DNA of 64,000 nucleotides, taken from Thelephora terrestris (lineage: Eukaryota; Basidiomycota; Agaricomycetes; Thelephorales; Thelephoraceae). Both the position numbers and the translations under genes were made by a program. Location: NCBI GenBank assembly GCA_015956445.1, contig WIUZ02000003.1, positions 434,001 through 498,000 on the forward strand. Direction: 5' to 3'. Below the pieces are notes generated by a model. It searched no databases. It worked only from the letters and a program-made list of their open reading frames with translations, and was not told the origin of the DNA. This document shows, piece after piece, positions 22,656-34,188 of the stretch (position 1 is the first letter of the stretch; each line of letters begins with the position of its first letter).

Positions 22656-23624
22656 CATGAGCATCAGAAATTTTACCAATCTGCTGATTGCGCTGAACTC
22701 AGCACAAATTAGCATCAATTAGCATAAATCAGCACAGATCAGCATGTTCAGCATCAACATGAACAGCATAGAGCTCTTTTGTTCAGCATTATCTTCAAAA
22801 ATTGTACTTTGTTGCTTAACAATGCTGATCGGTGCTTAATGATGCTGATCAGTGCTTAATGAAGCTGATCAGTGCTTTGCCAACCACTGTTCATCGTGAT
22901 GAAGAATTGAGATTTTCACCAGTCCAGCTTCCATGCAAGGTCAAAACAACATAGCATCACTTGCTCAAAATCAAAGATGCAACAGCAACAATCAATGGCC
23001 CTGTATTTTCTGTTCTTGATCAAATCCCAATCCCTGAGACCAGGTCAGGCAGTTTCCACTGACACACCCAACAGTTCTCCCACTGACTCAGGAGCCTTTG
23101 TATGCTTGTTGCCTAGACATGGCTGTTGCTTCATCCAGCTTGCACGGAGTGACCTCTTGACTTTCTTCCAGTGTCTTTCTTCAGTGAGTTTCTGTAATTC
23201 TCATCAGGCCATAGATGTACTTATCTGTCAAAGGGCCCTTTTTTCCATACAAACATTCACGGGCCTGGCCACATTTCCCATATTCCTGCCAGGGCCATTC
23301 TTGCTTTAGCTACAGTTGAGCAACTCTCTACAACTCAGGTATACCCAAAAGGCTTCGAGGAAGTGCTACACTATCTCTGCCCAAACAATCTATAAGGACT
23401 GATAGATTGACTAAGTAGATTGTCCTACAATAGATATCTGTCAGGAACAAGGTATTTTAAACTTTTTATAACACGCTCTTTCTTCAAACTCTTCTTACCA
23501 TTTCTTATGTTTGAATGCTTCACCCTCCTTATCCTTCACACCCATCATTCAAACACACACATACGCGCATACATTCACAGCAATATGGAACAACTAGGCT
23601 ATACAAAATGCTTACACAATGTCC

Positions 23625-26272
23625 TCAAAAGTCGACTCGATCTACCGCAGGCCTCATCATCATCAACTGTTCGTCCTGGAGATTGAAGAACTGGCCCCTC
23701 CTCACCAGGATCTCTCCGAACATGGTATTGCCATCTTCCACGCTCAACTGAACCTCTAGTTCAAGCCGATAGGAAGAGATGCCTTCGAGCGGACCAATCA
23801 GCCTCCCAGATGTCACCGAACTGCGGAACACTTGGTCCCACATCTCCATCACCGGGTGACTGCTCGGCAGCACTGTCGACGTAGTCGAAGAGCGACCCTC
23901 ACTGGGGGCAAGGGGTCAAATACCCAGTGGGTACATGCTGAATACATTGTGATCACAGTCAAAAAGTGATCACAATGTGCCCAGTGGGGAAAATTTGAAT
24001 ACATTCAAAATTTACCTGGCCATGTGAACCCAATGTGCCCAGTGGGCACATTTTGATTGCGATCACAATGTACCCATCAATGTGATCTCAATGTGCCCAC
24101 TGGGGACATTTTGATTGCAATCACAATGTACACATCAATGTGATCTCAATGTGCCTGCTGTGCACATTTTAATTTCTTTCACAATGTCCCCATCAATGTG
24201 TTCCCAATGTACCCAGCTCATTACATAAGAGTTTCTTTCACAATGTTGTCCACAATGTGTCCAGCATGTGGCTGAGCCACTCATTCAAAATTCTTTCAAA
24301 GATTATCCAGTGATGTGTCCATAATGTCCCCAGGGGGTTCTTTTTGAAGTAATCACAATGTAATCACAATATTGTTTGATTTCACCATGAACTTTCAAAG
24401 AAATCACTATGTGTATGGCTGTACACATTCTAGACACATCACTGGATACTTTTTGAAAGAATTTTGAATGAGTGGCTCAGCCACATGCTGGACACATTGT
24501 GGACAACATTGTGAAAGAAACTCTTATGTAATGAGCTGGGTACATTGGGAACACATTGATGGGGACATTGTGAAAGAAATTAAAATGTGCACAGCAGGCA
24601 CATTGGGATCACATTGATGTGTACATTGTGATTGCAATCAAAATGTCCCCAGTGGGCGCATTGAGATCACATTGATGGGTACATTGTGATCGCAATCAAA
24701 ATGTGCCCACTGGGCACATTGGGTTCACATGGCCAGGTACATTTTGAATGTATTCAAGTTTTCCCCACTGAGCACATTGTGATCACTTTTTGACTGTGAT
24801 CACAATGTATTCAGCATGTACCCACTGGGTATTTGACCCCTTGCCCCCAGTGCCTCCGTCTCCCTCATTGGACCCCTGGGTGGGATCCTGCCTTGCGAGG
24901 TGAAGCTGGTGTCGAAGCTGGATCTCCGACTCGACCTGTCGGAAAGGACGGTGGACCTAGTATTGGAAGGATCGTCCCTCATCTCGACCAGACTGGTCAC
25001 CATCCGACTCAACTGGTCAAGGGTACAGATTAGCTGAGGGAGCCATATGATGAGCAAGGCGGCGTCGAGAGTGTTTACAACGCTGCTCCTTGATCACCAG
25101 ACGTACCTCAATGGTCCTCGGAGCATCTTTGGCCCGATCAACTGCCATGACCTCATCTTCGATCTTCACCAGTTGACTGATTGGCTGTAGCGGACAACGA
25201 CGACAGTTCTCCTTGTCGGACTCGGCCAAAGTGGAAGCCGGAGCCAGTGTCGGAACTGGAACAACGTTCTCGATTGGAGGCGTAGTGTAGGACAACGGGT
25301 TAGGCGATGGGAGTACCACCTCGTTGGCGTACTCTAGCTCAAACGGAATGTTGGCCGTACCCTGTCCAACCAAGACGGGACCTTCCTTGCAGTTACAGGT
25401 CTTGTCCTGCAAGGACTCGACCTGCGCCATCAACACGGACACCAGATCCTCGAGTTCCTCCATCTAGAAAGTGTCAGCTTCCCTCATTTCGTCTTCGAGA
25501 TGAGGAAAGCTACCTTATTGTCCCTCCTGTTCAAGGCACCCTTGATGTTGTTGTCCCGAACCTTCAGCCCGGCGATCAACTCTTGATGGTTAGCGACCAT
25601 CGCCGCCAATGCCTCGTTCGTCCCCTGCTGGAAGGTGGCCATAGTCTCCTTCATCAGAAGACCCTCCGCTGACAGACGAAGGATGTCTGCCTTTGCCTCC
25701 TTCACCTCACGCTCCAATCGTTCCACCTAGGCAGTTTGGTTAGTCAAGAGTCATACTCGAATATCCAAACGGAAAACCTACCTGGCTTTCCCCCTCTCGA
25801 ACGAGCGACCACAACAGCGTAGTGGAAGCTGTGGCGTGGCGAACGGCCCGAGGAACCGTTGCTCCGTGCTCCAACAGGTCCTGATCGTAGATCCCCCTCT
25901 GCAGGGTGTACCAGAGCTCCTTTTTGATCGGATGCTCCAGTTCCCTGAACCTACCCCTCATCCAGAAGATCACCTTCTCGGCAATCATCGACCGAACCCA
26001 GAGCTCATCGTCCCAGGTCAACCCCATCAAATGTGGGATCGTCTCCCTGAGACGTTCGGCGTCCACTTGCTTGACAACCTCTAAGATCTATTGGGAAAGA
26101 GTTAGAATTAACATTAAGGTTATTTCAAGCTCCCCCCCACCTGGTCATCGGTGGTGTAGGGAACCCCCGCCTCAGTGGCATAGGTCTTGCGGTTGGCGGC
26201 ACAGCGGTCGATGCGGGAGATGGTAGAGATACCATTGGCAACTTTGTAGGTATGGTTGTTGGGAAAAGACAT
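23625..26272 (-). pseudogene. Coiled-coil protein gene P1 of element E0
   Basis: Same layout as P3 (36324-38017): a short N-terminal exon beginning MSFPNNHTYKV, an exon with LTWDDELWVRSMIAEKV, a heptad-rich exon (LEREVKEAKADILRLSAEG), an exon with CNCKEGP and CRRCPLQ, and a last exon opening LSRMVTSLVE. MITE M2 is inserted in the last exon. Function unknown; no enzyme motif. The long coiled coil suggests an oligomeric or scaffold-like protein. Not expected to be functional. Confidence 0.6.
23900..24852. mobile_element. Palindromic CACTG MITE M2, 953 bp, inserted in P1
   Basis: It begins CACTGGGGGCAAGGGGTCAA and ends with the inverse. The two halves are close to reverse complements around a centre near 24376, so the whole element can fold back. 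The 3-bp duplication CCT (23897-23899, 24853-24855) is confirmed by the uninterrupted sequence in P2 and P3. A CACTA-like fold-back MITE with no coding frame. The relative M4 is at 41415-42251. Confidence 0.85.
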
Positions 26273-26383
26273 GTTGGTTGTCACGAACGCGTGACATAGT
26301 GAGCAAGATTGCACAAATAATTCAAGACATTGGTCTTATTCGGAGTAATAAAAATACAAAGGCAACTAACAGAAATTGGATAT

Positions 26384-27341
26384 CTAAACCAGAACAAAGG
26401 GATCTATGTCACAAGGGCAGTCCTGAGAGAAAGGGCAACGATGAGCGAAATGATGAGGGTTGTGCACACTCTGAGGACAGTACGAGTACACTCGAGTTAC
26501 CGGATCTTGCCAGCACTCCCTGCATCCCAACACATCATGAAACAAACTATCATGCATCTCCCGCTTCACGTCCGTCAACGCCACGCTCACTAAGGCGAAC
26601 CCATAACGGTCCTGGAGACCCGCTACCTCCACCTTCAGTTTCATCCGAACCTGCCGTGACTTGTCGGAGGGACGACAACGTTGTCCAGTACGAGTCATCG
26701 GACTCTTGCAACTCTTCTTCTGGGTTCTCTCCACCATCTGACGACTCGGAACAGGACTCCAAGGAGGGGACTGAGGGAGAGGAACTCCCTGATCGTGACG
26801 GAGGCGGAGGGACAATGGGGGAGTGAGGAGCTGCGTCGGTGCAATAGGATCCGCGGCACCGGTGACCGAAGTACCGGAGGAGAGATTCCTGGAAAGGTTT
26901 CCAATGTTCCAAAGCGAAGTGAGAGAAGTCCTCGTTAAGACTGTTGACAACAACATACATAACATCCATCCTCCTTTCCAACTTGAGGATTCTATCCTCT
27001 CTTTCTTGCTCCATCGCATCTCTCATTGGAGTGACTCCGGGAGCCCATCAACGAGTACGGTTGGAATCTTCATACCCAGCTTGTTCCCAGAACTCGGCGG
27101 GGGCGTTATGAGCCACCAAGAAATCAATGGCGACCTCGTTGTCGTGAGCGATGTTGGCAGGGGTGTCGTAGAGATGTTGTTCCACCTCAAGGGATGGAGA
27201 GAAGTTGAACGGAGTGGCAGCAGCATTGAGGAGAGCGTTGTTAGTAGCAAAAGCCGACATAGTAAGTAAAGGATGTTTAAGAGAGGAAGGTGGTAGTGGT
27301 AATTGTGGGAGAGGAAAAGAGGCAATGGAAGGAAAACCCAA
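26384..27341 (-). CDS. Coiled-coil protein gene of element E3
   Basis: Two overlapping minus-strand frames suggest at least two exons. The first (from about 27260) starts MSAFATNNALLNAAATPFN. The second (26550-27026) starts MRDAMEQEREDRILKLERRM, a strong heptad pattern, and ends in a Ser/Glu-rich acidic tail after a short Cys-containing patch. The splice sites could not be fixed with confidence. The plan (short head, coiled coil, Cys patch, acidic tail) resembles the P proteins, but no sequence identity is evident. Function unknown. Confidence 0.45.
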
Positions 27342-27844
27342 TAATTCCCCTAGATTATATACGTCTGACTCAATGGGACGCCAAAAAGGGAAGACAATAA
27401 GCCATTATCCACTCACACCCCAATTAGGACAAACGAACCCTTAACCCTAAATCACGATCCCATCAAATTGGAGAAATCCCCATCGCTCTTCTATTGCCAC
27501 CATGAAACGAGAGAAATCCCCAGCAAGCTCACAATGACTCATTTGCTATTGTTCCCTTACCTCGCACTCTCTACCTATCGTTCCAAGTTCCACTTCTCTG
27601 ACTCATTTACCCTGCCCTAAAGTACGCACAGACCATGTTGATCCCTGTTTCGTTTGTTGTAGAATAATGACTCCTGTAGAGAACTGGGTATATAAGGAAG
27701 AGCGTTCGCTCTCTTCTTTTCCCCATTCTCAATCTCTTCTGTACCTCCCTACCACAACCTCGAATAAACAAAGTAAGCTGAGGAATTCTCCTCACACCTT
27801 ACTTCCTTTCTGACTCTTTCAAGCAGGAATTCTCCTGCTAGTGT

Positions 27845-28468
27845 ATGTTCAGCGCCCCAAACCCATTCCCCTCTACCAGTCCCATCCAACGTCCGGTCAT
27901 ACCCGATGCTAGAAGATCTATCTGGGAGTATAAACTCATTAGAAGTCTTCAAGTAAACCGAACTGCCGGTTTACTTACTCACTTCCCTTACTATCGTCCT
28001 TTCGCAGCCCTCGACTCAGGAGTTACCACTCCCCCTTTCCTCTTAGGAGCTGATCATCAGTTCCTTTGGAATTCAGACACTACTGAGAGCGTCCTAGCGA
28101 CCGTCTACTTCAGTATAAGTCCCGCCTTCTACTTTCCCAATCCTCGCGTCCACCTCACCACTAACGTTCATACCCATTCCCCTGCTATCATCGTCTTGTG
28201 GTGGGAAATTCCAACTGAATTACCTTACTCGGTCTTAGAATACCTTGTGAACTTTGAACGCCTCAGCGACCAAGACTTCGACCCGTTCATCCAGCAATTA
28301 AATCAGTTTTGCCAGGATTACCATTCGCCCGTCCATCCTTATCAAACCGAGTCACCACTTGCTCTTGATATTCCACCGTCTCTCACTCCCACCCCCGGAA
28401 CCCCCTTCAACGCTCGACCCGACACTCCTCATCCATTCGCTAATCCTCTAGCGCTCCCTGAAAAGTGA
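27845..28468 (+). CDS. Unrecognised 207-codon frame in element E3
   Basis: A single open frame from ATG 27845 to a stop at 28466-28468, only 20 bp before the element end. It is rich in Pro, Phe and aromatic residues, with a central stretch PAIIVLWWEIPTELPYSVLE. No signal peptide, no membrane helix and no known motif. It is divergent from the coiled-coil gene, which implies a shared promoter near 27400-27800. The lack of stops over 620 bp in a C-rich sequence is suggestive, not proof, of coding. Confidence 0.4.
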   Translation: MFSAPNPFPSTSPIQRPVIPDARRSIWEYKLIRSLQVNRTAGLLTHFPYYRPFAALDSGVTTPPFLLGADHQFLWNSDTTESVLATVYFSISPAFYFPNPRVHLTTNVHTHSPAIIVLWWEIPTELPYSVLEYLVNFERLSDQDFDPFIQQLNQFCQDYHSPVHPYQTESPLALDIPPSLTPTPGTPFNARPDTPHPFANPLALPEK

Positions 28469-28903
28469 GCAGGCCCACAACCCTGACATTGGTAAGATGA
28501 TGGGGAAGTTGCTGGTGTTGCTGATCAAGGATGGCTCCAAGAAGACGTCCTTCTTATAGCCTAGATCGGTGATCCTTCACGTGACCTACCTCAACGAACC
28601 TCATTGGTCCGGGTCACATCAACTTCCGCCCTTGTACCATTATCGTTGGCTTACTACATCAAGCTGACACCTCGGCCCGCGGGACGGCCTTGGAAGAACT
28701 TCGTTCCGGAATGCCTAGAACGCGCGCGCACTAAAAATAGGTCTCATGACCTTGACGACCCCTTTACGACCCCTTTACGACCCCCTTACAACCCTGATGA
28801 CTCATTTATGACTTCATGATAACGACCAACCCTGGACCCTGATCACACACGTGGACAGTCACATCACAATCTCCTAACCGGAGGAAGGAATCGCCGTTAT
28901 TCG

Positions 28904-31900
28904 TGTCAGGGCCACTCTACCCTAACAACTACCAGTGCACTGAGCCGACTCCGCAGAGTACTCACTAGTCCAACTAGCTTGTGAGAGAACGATCACGTCT
29001 CTATTCTTCCGGTAGGTTGTCCGAGGTCACTACAAGTCAGGTCGAAATCCTAAAGAGAAACCCAACCTAAACCGTACTTCGTTCGGTTTAACAAGCAAGG
29101 GTTTATCCCTACAACAGGATTGATGACTCCACCAGTTAATCGACTGGACGCTCGAGGTGTTCTAATATGACTGCTGGGAGTCTATAGTTACGAGGCGCAG
29201 TTGACGCGCAGAGCGGGAGGGAGAGCAGATGGGGATGTCTTGGATCAAACAAGAAACTCTGACTTGTCCTTAACTGCAACTGGGCTGAGAAGGGCAGAGG
29301 ATTTCCTGAGGTAACAAAACTAAGGTACTACGATACAGCCACAGTTGCTACTTATACTAAAGGAGTGGCCATGACGTCAATACCCTAATATACCCTTATC
29401 AAGTCCAGAACAAAGGGAGATAAGGAGTGTGAGAACGCTAAGTAAGGGAAGCGAACAAAGGTGACGCGTGGGAGAGTAAAGGACAAAGGGCCTTACTAGC
29501 GTGTGAAGGATTGCATAAAAGATAAGGAATGTCCGCATGAAACATAGGGGTGAAGATAACACTAGTCCTAAAAGAAAAAGGGGCATGGGGTCATGAAAGT
29601 TCGTACCTGGGGATCACACCCAAGGGTCAGGTGGAAACCTCCCATTGCTTCGTGCAATTTTCGAGCGGCTCCGGGATAAGGGACCATGCAGCATCCCTTG
29701 TTGTCTGTAGGCGGTAACAGCATCACGGACTAGTGGCAACCTCACGTAGGTCCGAGCATGAGGAGCGCAGGCCTAGACTCATGGGACATGAGGGATTACA
29801 GATTCGCCGGCGTTTCACGCTAACGGCTACTCCACATGCGCTGGGCTAACCAGAAGAATCCTAAGGCAATGCTTCCAAATAGCGGCGAGTCCTTCCTCCG
29901 GTTAGGAGACTGTGATGTGACTGTCCACGTGTGTGATCAGGGTCCAGGGTTGATCGTAATCGTAAAGTCATGAGGGGTTGTAAAAGGGGTTCGTGATGTC
30001 ATAAAGGGGTCATCAGGGTCATGAGACCTATTTTTAGTGCGCGCGCGTTCTAGGCGTTCCGGAACGAAGTTCTTCCAAGGCCGTCCCGCGGGCCGAGGCG
30101 TCAGCTTGATGTAGTAAGCCAACAATGATGGTACAGGGGCGGAAGTTGATGTGACCTGGACCACTGAGGTTCGTCGAGGTAGGTCACGTGAAGGATCACC
30201 GATCTAGGCTATAAGAAGGACGTCTTCTTGGAGCCATCCTTGATCAGCAACACCAGCAACTTCCCCATCATCTTACCGAAACATGTCTTTCCCCAACAAC
30301 CATACCTACAAGGTCGCCAACGGCATCTCCACCATCTCTCGTATCGATCGTCGTGCCGCCGCTCGCAAGACCTACGCCTGTGCGGCTGGGACTCCCTATA
30401 CCACGGATGATCAGGTATGGGGGAGACCTAGAGCTTAGTATGTTTGCACTAACGCCTTCCTCTAGGTAGAGGAACGTTCTTTCGGCGTTGATGTCAAACT
30501 AACGGCTTCTAGATCTTGGAGGTTATTACGGAGGTGGACGCCGAACGTCTCAGGGAGACAATGCCTCATTTGGTGGGGTTGACCTGGGACGATGAGCTTT
30601 GGGTCCGTACGATCATCGCCGAAAAGGTGGCCTTCCGAATGAGGGGTAGGTTCGGGGAGCTGGAGCATCCGATCAAGAAGGAGCTTTGGTACACCCTGCA
30701 GAGGGGAATCTACGATCAGGACCTATTGGAGCACGGAGCAACCGTTCCTCGGGCCGTCCGCCATGCCACTGCCGCCACGTCGTTGTTGTGGTCGCTCGTT
30801 CGGGAGGGGGAGAGCAAAATAGGTTCTCCGTTTGAATATTCGAGTATGGCTCTCGACTAATCAAAATGCCTAGGTTGAACATTTGGAGCGCGAGGTGAAG
30901 GAGGCGAAGGCAGACGTCCTTCGTCTATCAGCAGAGGGTCTTCAATTGAAGGAGACCTTGGCTGCCTTCCAGCAGGGGACGAACGAGGCGTTGGAGGCAA
31001 TGGTCGCCAACCATCAAGAGTTGATCGCCGGGTTGAAGGTTAGGGATAACAACATTAAGGGGGCGTTGGCCAGGAGGGATGAAAAGGTAATGCCGCTTTC
31101 ATCATTTGCTTAGAATGATGGAAGCTGACATTTCCTAGACCGAAGAACTCGAGAACGTGGTGGCCGTGTTGACAGCGCAGGTCGAGTCTTTGCAGGACAA
31201 AACCTGTAACTGCAAGGAGGGTCCCAAATTGGTTGGTCAAGGGACAGCCGATGTTCCGTTCGAGTTGGAGTATGCCGACGAGGTGGTACTTCCATCACCT
31301 AACCCGTCGTCCTATGCGACGCCTCCGATCGAGAACGCGGTTCCCGTTCCGACTCCGGCTCCGGCTTCCACTCTGGCCGCTTCCGACAAGGAGAACTGTG
31401 GGCGCTGCGTCTTGCAGCCGATCCATCGGTTGGTGAAGATCGAGGATGAGGTCATGGAGGTTGACTGAGCTGAAGATGCTCCGAGGGTCGCCGAGGTACG
31501 TCCGGTGACTAAGGGGCAACGTTGCAAACGCTCTCGACGCCGTCCTGCTCATCGTATGACCACGTCGGCTAATCCTTACCCTCGACCAGTTGAGTCGGAT
31601 GGTGACCTCTCTGGTCGAGGTGGGGGACGAGAGTTCCGCTATCGAGTCAACCGTCCCTACCGACAGGTCGAGTCGGAGATCCAGCTTCGCCACCAGCTAC
31701 GACTCGCAAGGCAGGATTCCGCCCAGGGGTCCGATGAGGGAGACGGAGGGTCGCTTGCCGACTACGTCGACAGTACTGTCGAGCAGTCACCCGGTGATGG
31801 AGATGTGGGACCAGGTGTTCAGCAGTTCGGTGACATCTGGGAGGCTGATCGGTCCGCTCGAAGGCATCTCTTCCTATCGGCTTGAACTAGTCGTTCAGCT

Positions 31901-32208
31901 GAGTGCCGAAGACGGTGACGCCATGTTCGGGGAGGTTCTTGCGAGGAGGGGCCAGCACTACGATCTCCGGGATGGACAGTTGATGACCTTCAGGCCTGTC
32001 GTAGATAGAGTCGACTTTTGAGGACGTTGTATAAGCCTTAGTATAGCCATGTTGTTCCGTATTGTCGTGAATGTATGCGCGTGTGTGTGTTTTGAATGAT
32101 TGATACGAAGGATAAGGAGTGTGAAGCATTCAAAACATAAGAAGTGGTAAGAAGAATTCGAAGAAAGAGCGTGTTATAAAAAGTTTTAAAAATACCATGT
32201 TCCTGACA
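28904..32208. mobile_element. TGTCA...TGACA element E2, 3.3 kb, inserted in E0
   Basis: It starts TGTCAGGGCCACTC and ends ATGTTCCTGACA, with a perfect 5-bp duplication ATTCG (28899-28903, 32209-32213). The 5' third (28904-29895) is the terminal segment seen also in E0 and E5. Then come a promoter segment and the plus-strand coiled-coil gene P2. It is inverted relative to its host E0, so the flanking promoter segments face each other as a palindrome (28490-28898 versus 29896-30283). Nearly whole; its gene is probably interrupted about once. Confidence 0.8.
30283..32021 (+). pseudogene. Coiled-coil protein gene P2 of element E2
   Basis: Five coding segments separated by short introns, in the order described for P3. 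ATG 30283 (MSFPNNHTYKVANGIS) opens a 44-codon first exon ending at a GTATGG donor. Later segments hold the LTWDDELWVRTII block, a coiled coil, CNCKEGP, and the LSRMVTSLVE-led tail ending at 32019-32021. It is slightly decayed compared with P3. Function unknown. Likely no longer makes a full product. Confidence 0.6.
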
Positions 32209-33190
32209 ATTCGGAAGGAGTGCCTTAGACTCCTTTTGGTTAGCCAAGCGAATGTGGAAGTAGCTGTTAGCATGAAACACCGACGAATCTGTAATCCCTC
32301 ATGTCCCATGAGTCTAGGCCCGACCTCCTCATGTTCGGACGTACGTTGAGGTTGCCACTAGTCCGTGATGCTGTTACCGCCTACAGACAACAAGGGATGA
32401 TGCATGGTCCCTTATCTCGGAGCTGCTTGAAAATTGCACGAAGCAATGAGAGGTTTCCACCTGACCCTTGGGTGTGATCCCCAGGTATGAACTTTCAGGA
32501 CCCCATGCCCCTTTTTCTTTTAGGATTAGTGTTATCTTTACCCCTATGTTTCATGTGGACATTCGTTATCTTTTATGCAATCCTTCACACGCTAGTAAGG
32601 CCCTTTGTCCTTTATTCTCCCACGCGTCATATTTGTTCGCTTCCCTTACTTAGCGTTCCCACACTCCTTATCTCCCTTTGTTCGGACTTGATAAGGGTAT
32701 ATTAGGGTATTGACATCATGGCCACTCCAGTAGTATAAGTAGCAACTGTGGCTGTATTGTAGTACCTTAGTTTTGTTACCTCAGGAAATCCTCTGCCCTT
32801 CTCAGCCCAGTTGCAGTTAAGGACAAGTCAGAGTTTCTTGTTTGAACACAAGGCATTCCCACATCTGCTCTCCCTCCCGCTCTGCGCGTCAACTGCACCT
32901 TGTAACTATAGAACCCCAGCATTCATCATATAGAATACCTCAAGCGTCCAGTCGATCACCTGGTGGAGTCATCAATCCTGTTGTAGGGATAAACCCTTGC
33001 TTGTTAAACTGAACGAAGTACGGTTTAGGTTGGGTTTCTCTTTAGGATTTCGACCTGACTTGTAGTGACCTCGGACAACCTACCGGAAGAATAGAGAAGT
33101 GATCTTTCTCTCACAGCTAGTTGGACTAGTGAGTACTCTGCGGAGTCGGCTCAGTGCACTGGTAGTTGTTGGGGTAGAGTGGCCCTGACA

Positions 33191-34188
33191 CTCCCTATGT
33201 CATAGACTCGTCATTAGGTCTTTTGACATCATTTGGTTTGTTCCCTCTTGCTTCCTACATTCTCAGAGCCTCCTAGATAAGCCTCTGTATCTGATAGACT
33301 CAGCAGAGACCAATCCAGGGGACTGATTCCCATGTTTTCCTCTCCCTATTGTGCTCCTCTCGTTGTTGTCATCTCCCTATAGTCTCCTGTGTCCCCCCTA
33401 TTGTTCTCATCGTCATACCTGCGTCCCTGCGTTCTCGTCGTCGTCACTAGCGTCCTGTTGTCATCCCGAAGATCCCGACCTCCCGAAGTTCTCGTCGTCA
33501 TCCTGAAGTTTTCCCTTGTCGTTCCCTTGTCTGTTTCATTGATTCCTCTCTGTTATCTTTAGTTATCTTTAGTTCCCTCTTGATATCTACATCTCCCTAC
33601 ACGTCCCAACGTTCCTGACGTTCCCGACGTTCCTGATGTTCCCAATGTTCCCAATGTTCCCAATGTTCCCAATGTTCCCAATGTTCCCAATGTTCCCAAT
33701 GTTCCCAATGTTCCTGATGTTCCCGATGTTTCCCTTCATTTCCCTACAGTTCCCTACATGTCCCTACGGAGCTAGGAGGCATCGTACGACCAAGGACCAC
33801 CTTCATTGACGTTGACAGGGCACTCCATCTTCTCCCCATCGGACCTTAGCCCACATAGCCCCTGTTCACCGGATGCACACACACGGTATTCCCATCCATG
33901 CCCTTTCCACGCCTTCCAACACGCCTTCCAACACCATCGTCCCTTCGAACACTATCACAGCACCCAATACCGGAGATGCCAGTGACGGTGCGTGTTTGAT
34001 TTGCCATATGAATGACCAAATTTTTACCAGATCATCAGATGGGCCCACCGAATCAGCATGAAGTATTACATTACAATATGTAACCGGCCGAATCATGTCT
34101 ACCTCATGTTTGTTGCACCAATCCATATATAAGCTTGATTCCCCCCCCTTCAAACCCTAGGTCTCTCCCACCAGGGTACTCGCTCATT
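33191..34188. other. Spacer with 9-bp minisatellite and a TATA-like promoter
   Basis: A T/C-rich, low-complexity sequence. 33600-33740 is a tandem array based on AATGTTCCC. Just before the next gene, a TATATAAG at about 34127-34134 is a plausible TATA box. No gene recognised. Confidence 0.5.
33600..33740. repeat. Minisatellite with a 9-bp unit
   Basis: Around eight near-perfect copies of AATGTTCCC sit in the centre, with degenerate copies (GACGTTCC, GATGTTCC) on both sides. Typical slippage repeat. Confidence 0.85.

Larger units (their letters stand above)
22405..23438 (+). repeat. Left arm of a 1,034-bp inverted repeat
   Basis: The reverse complement is at 44520-45553. Paired positions sum to 67,958 at both ends, so there is no net length difference over the kilobase, and the blocks I compared are nearly all identical. 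Differences are confined to the outer tRNA-like unit. The arm holds TGCTGA-rich short repeats (22680-22880) and a 110-codon frame (22977-23309) that is identical in both arms but unlike any protein I know. Confidence 0.85.
26279..28488. mobile_element. TGTCA...TGACA element E3, 2.2 kb, inserted in E0
   Basis: Termini TGTCACGAACGCG and ACAACCCTGACA. A perfect 5-bp duplication TTGGT lies at 26274-26278 and 28489-28493; the joined flank matches the same place in E5 (38017-38025). It holds two divergent genes: a coiled-coil gene running left and a 207-codon frame running right. Ends and duplication length are those produced by retroviral-type integrases, but no long terminal repeats or polymerase are present. 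It looks structurally complete at its ends. Confidence 0.75.
23439..33190. mobile_element. Gene-bearing TGTCA...TGACA element E0, with three later insertions
   Basis: It starts TGTCAGGAACAAGG next to the left inverted repeat and ends GGCCCTGACA. Its own parts are the minus-strand coiled-coil gene P1 (about 23625-26272), a promoter segment (28489-28903) and a terminal segment of about 980 bp (32209-33190). MITE M2, element E3 and element E2 have been inserted into it. The left flank (ATATC) and right flank (CTCCC) do not match, unlike the other copies, so one side has been rearranged. Non-autonomous; no integrase or polymerase seen. A fossil, broken by three insertions. Confidence 0.65.

Noticed and set aside
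28904-32208. E elements as ordinary LTR retrotransposons
   Set aside because: No direct long terminal repeats, primer-binding site, gag-pol or integrase could be seen; only the short inverted ends and duplication length agree.
33600-33740. Tandem repeats that might be a CRISPR array
   Set aside because: The unit is 9 bp without spacers, in a fungal context; a plain minisatellite.
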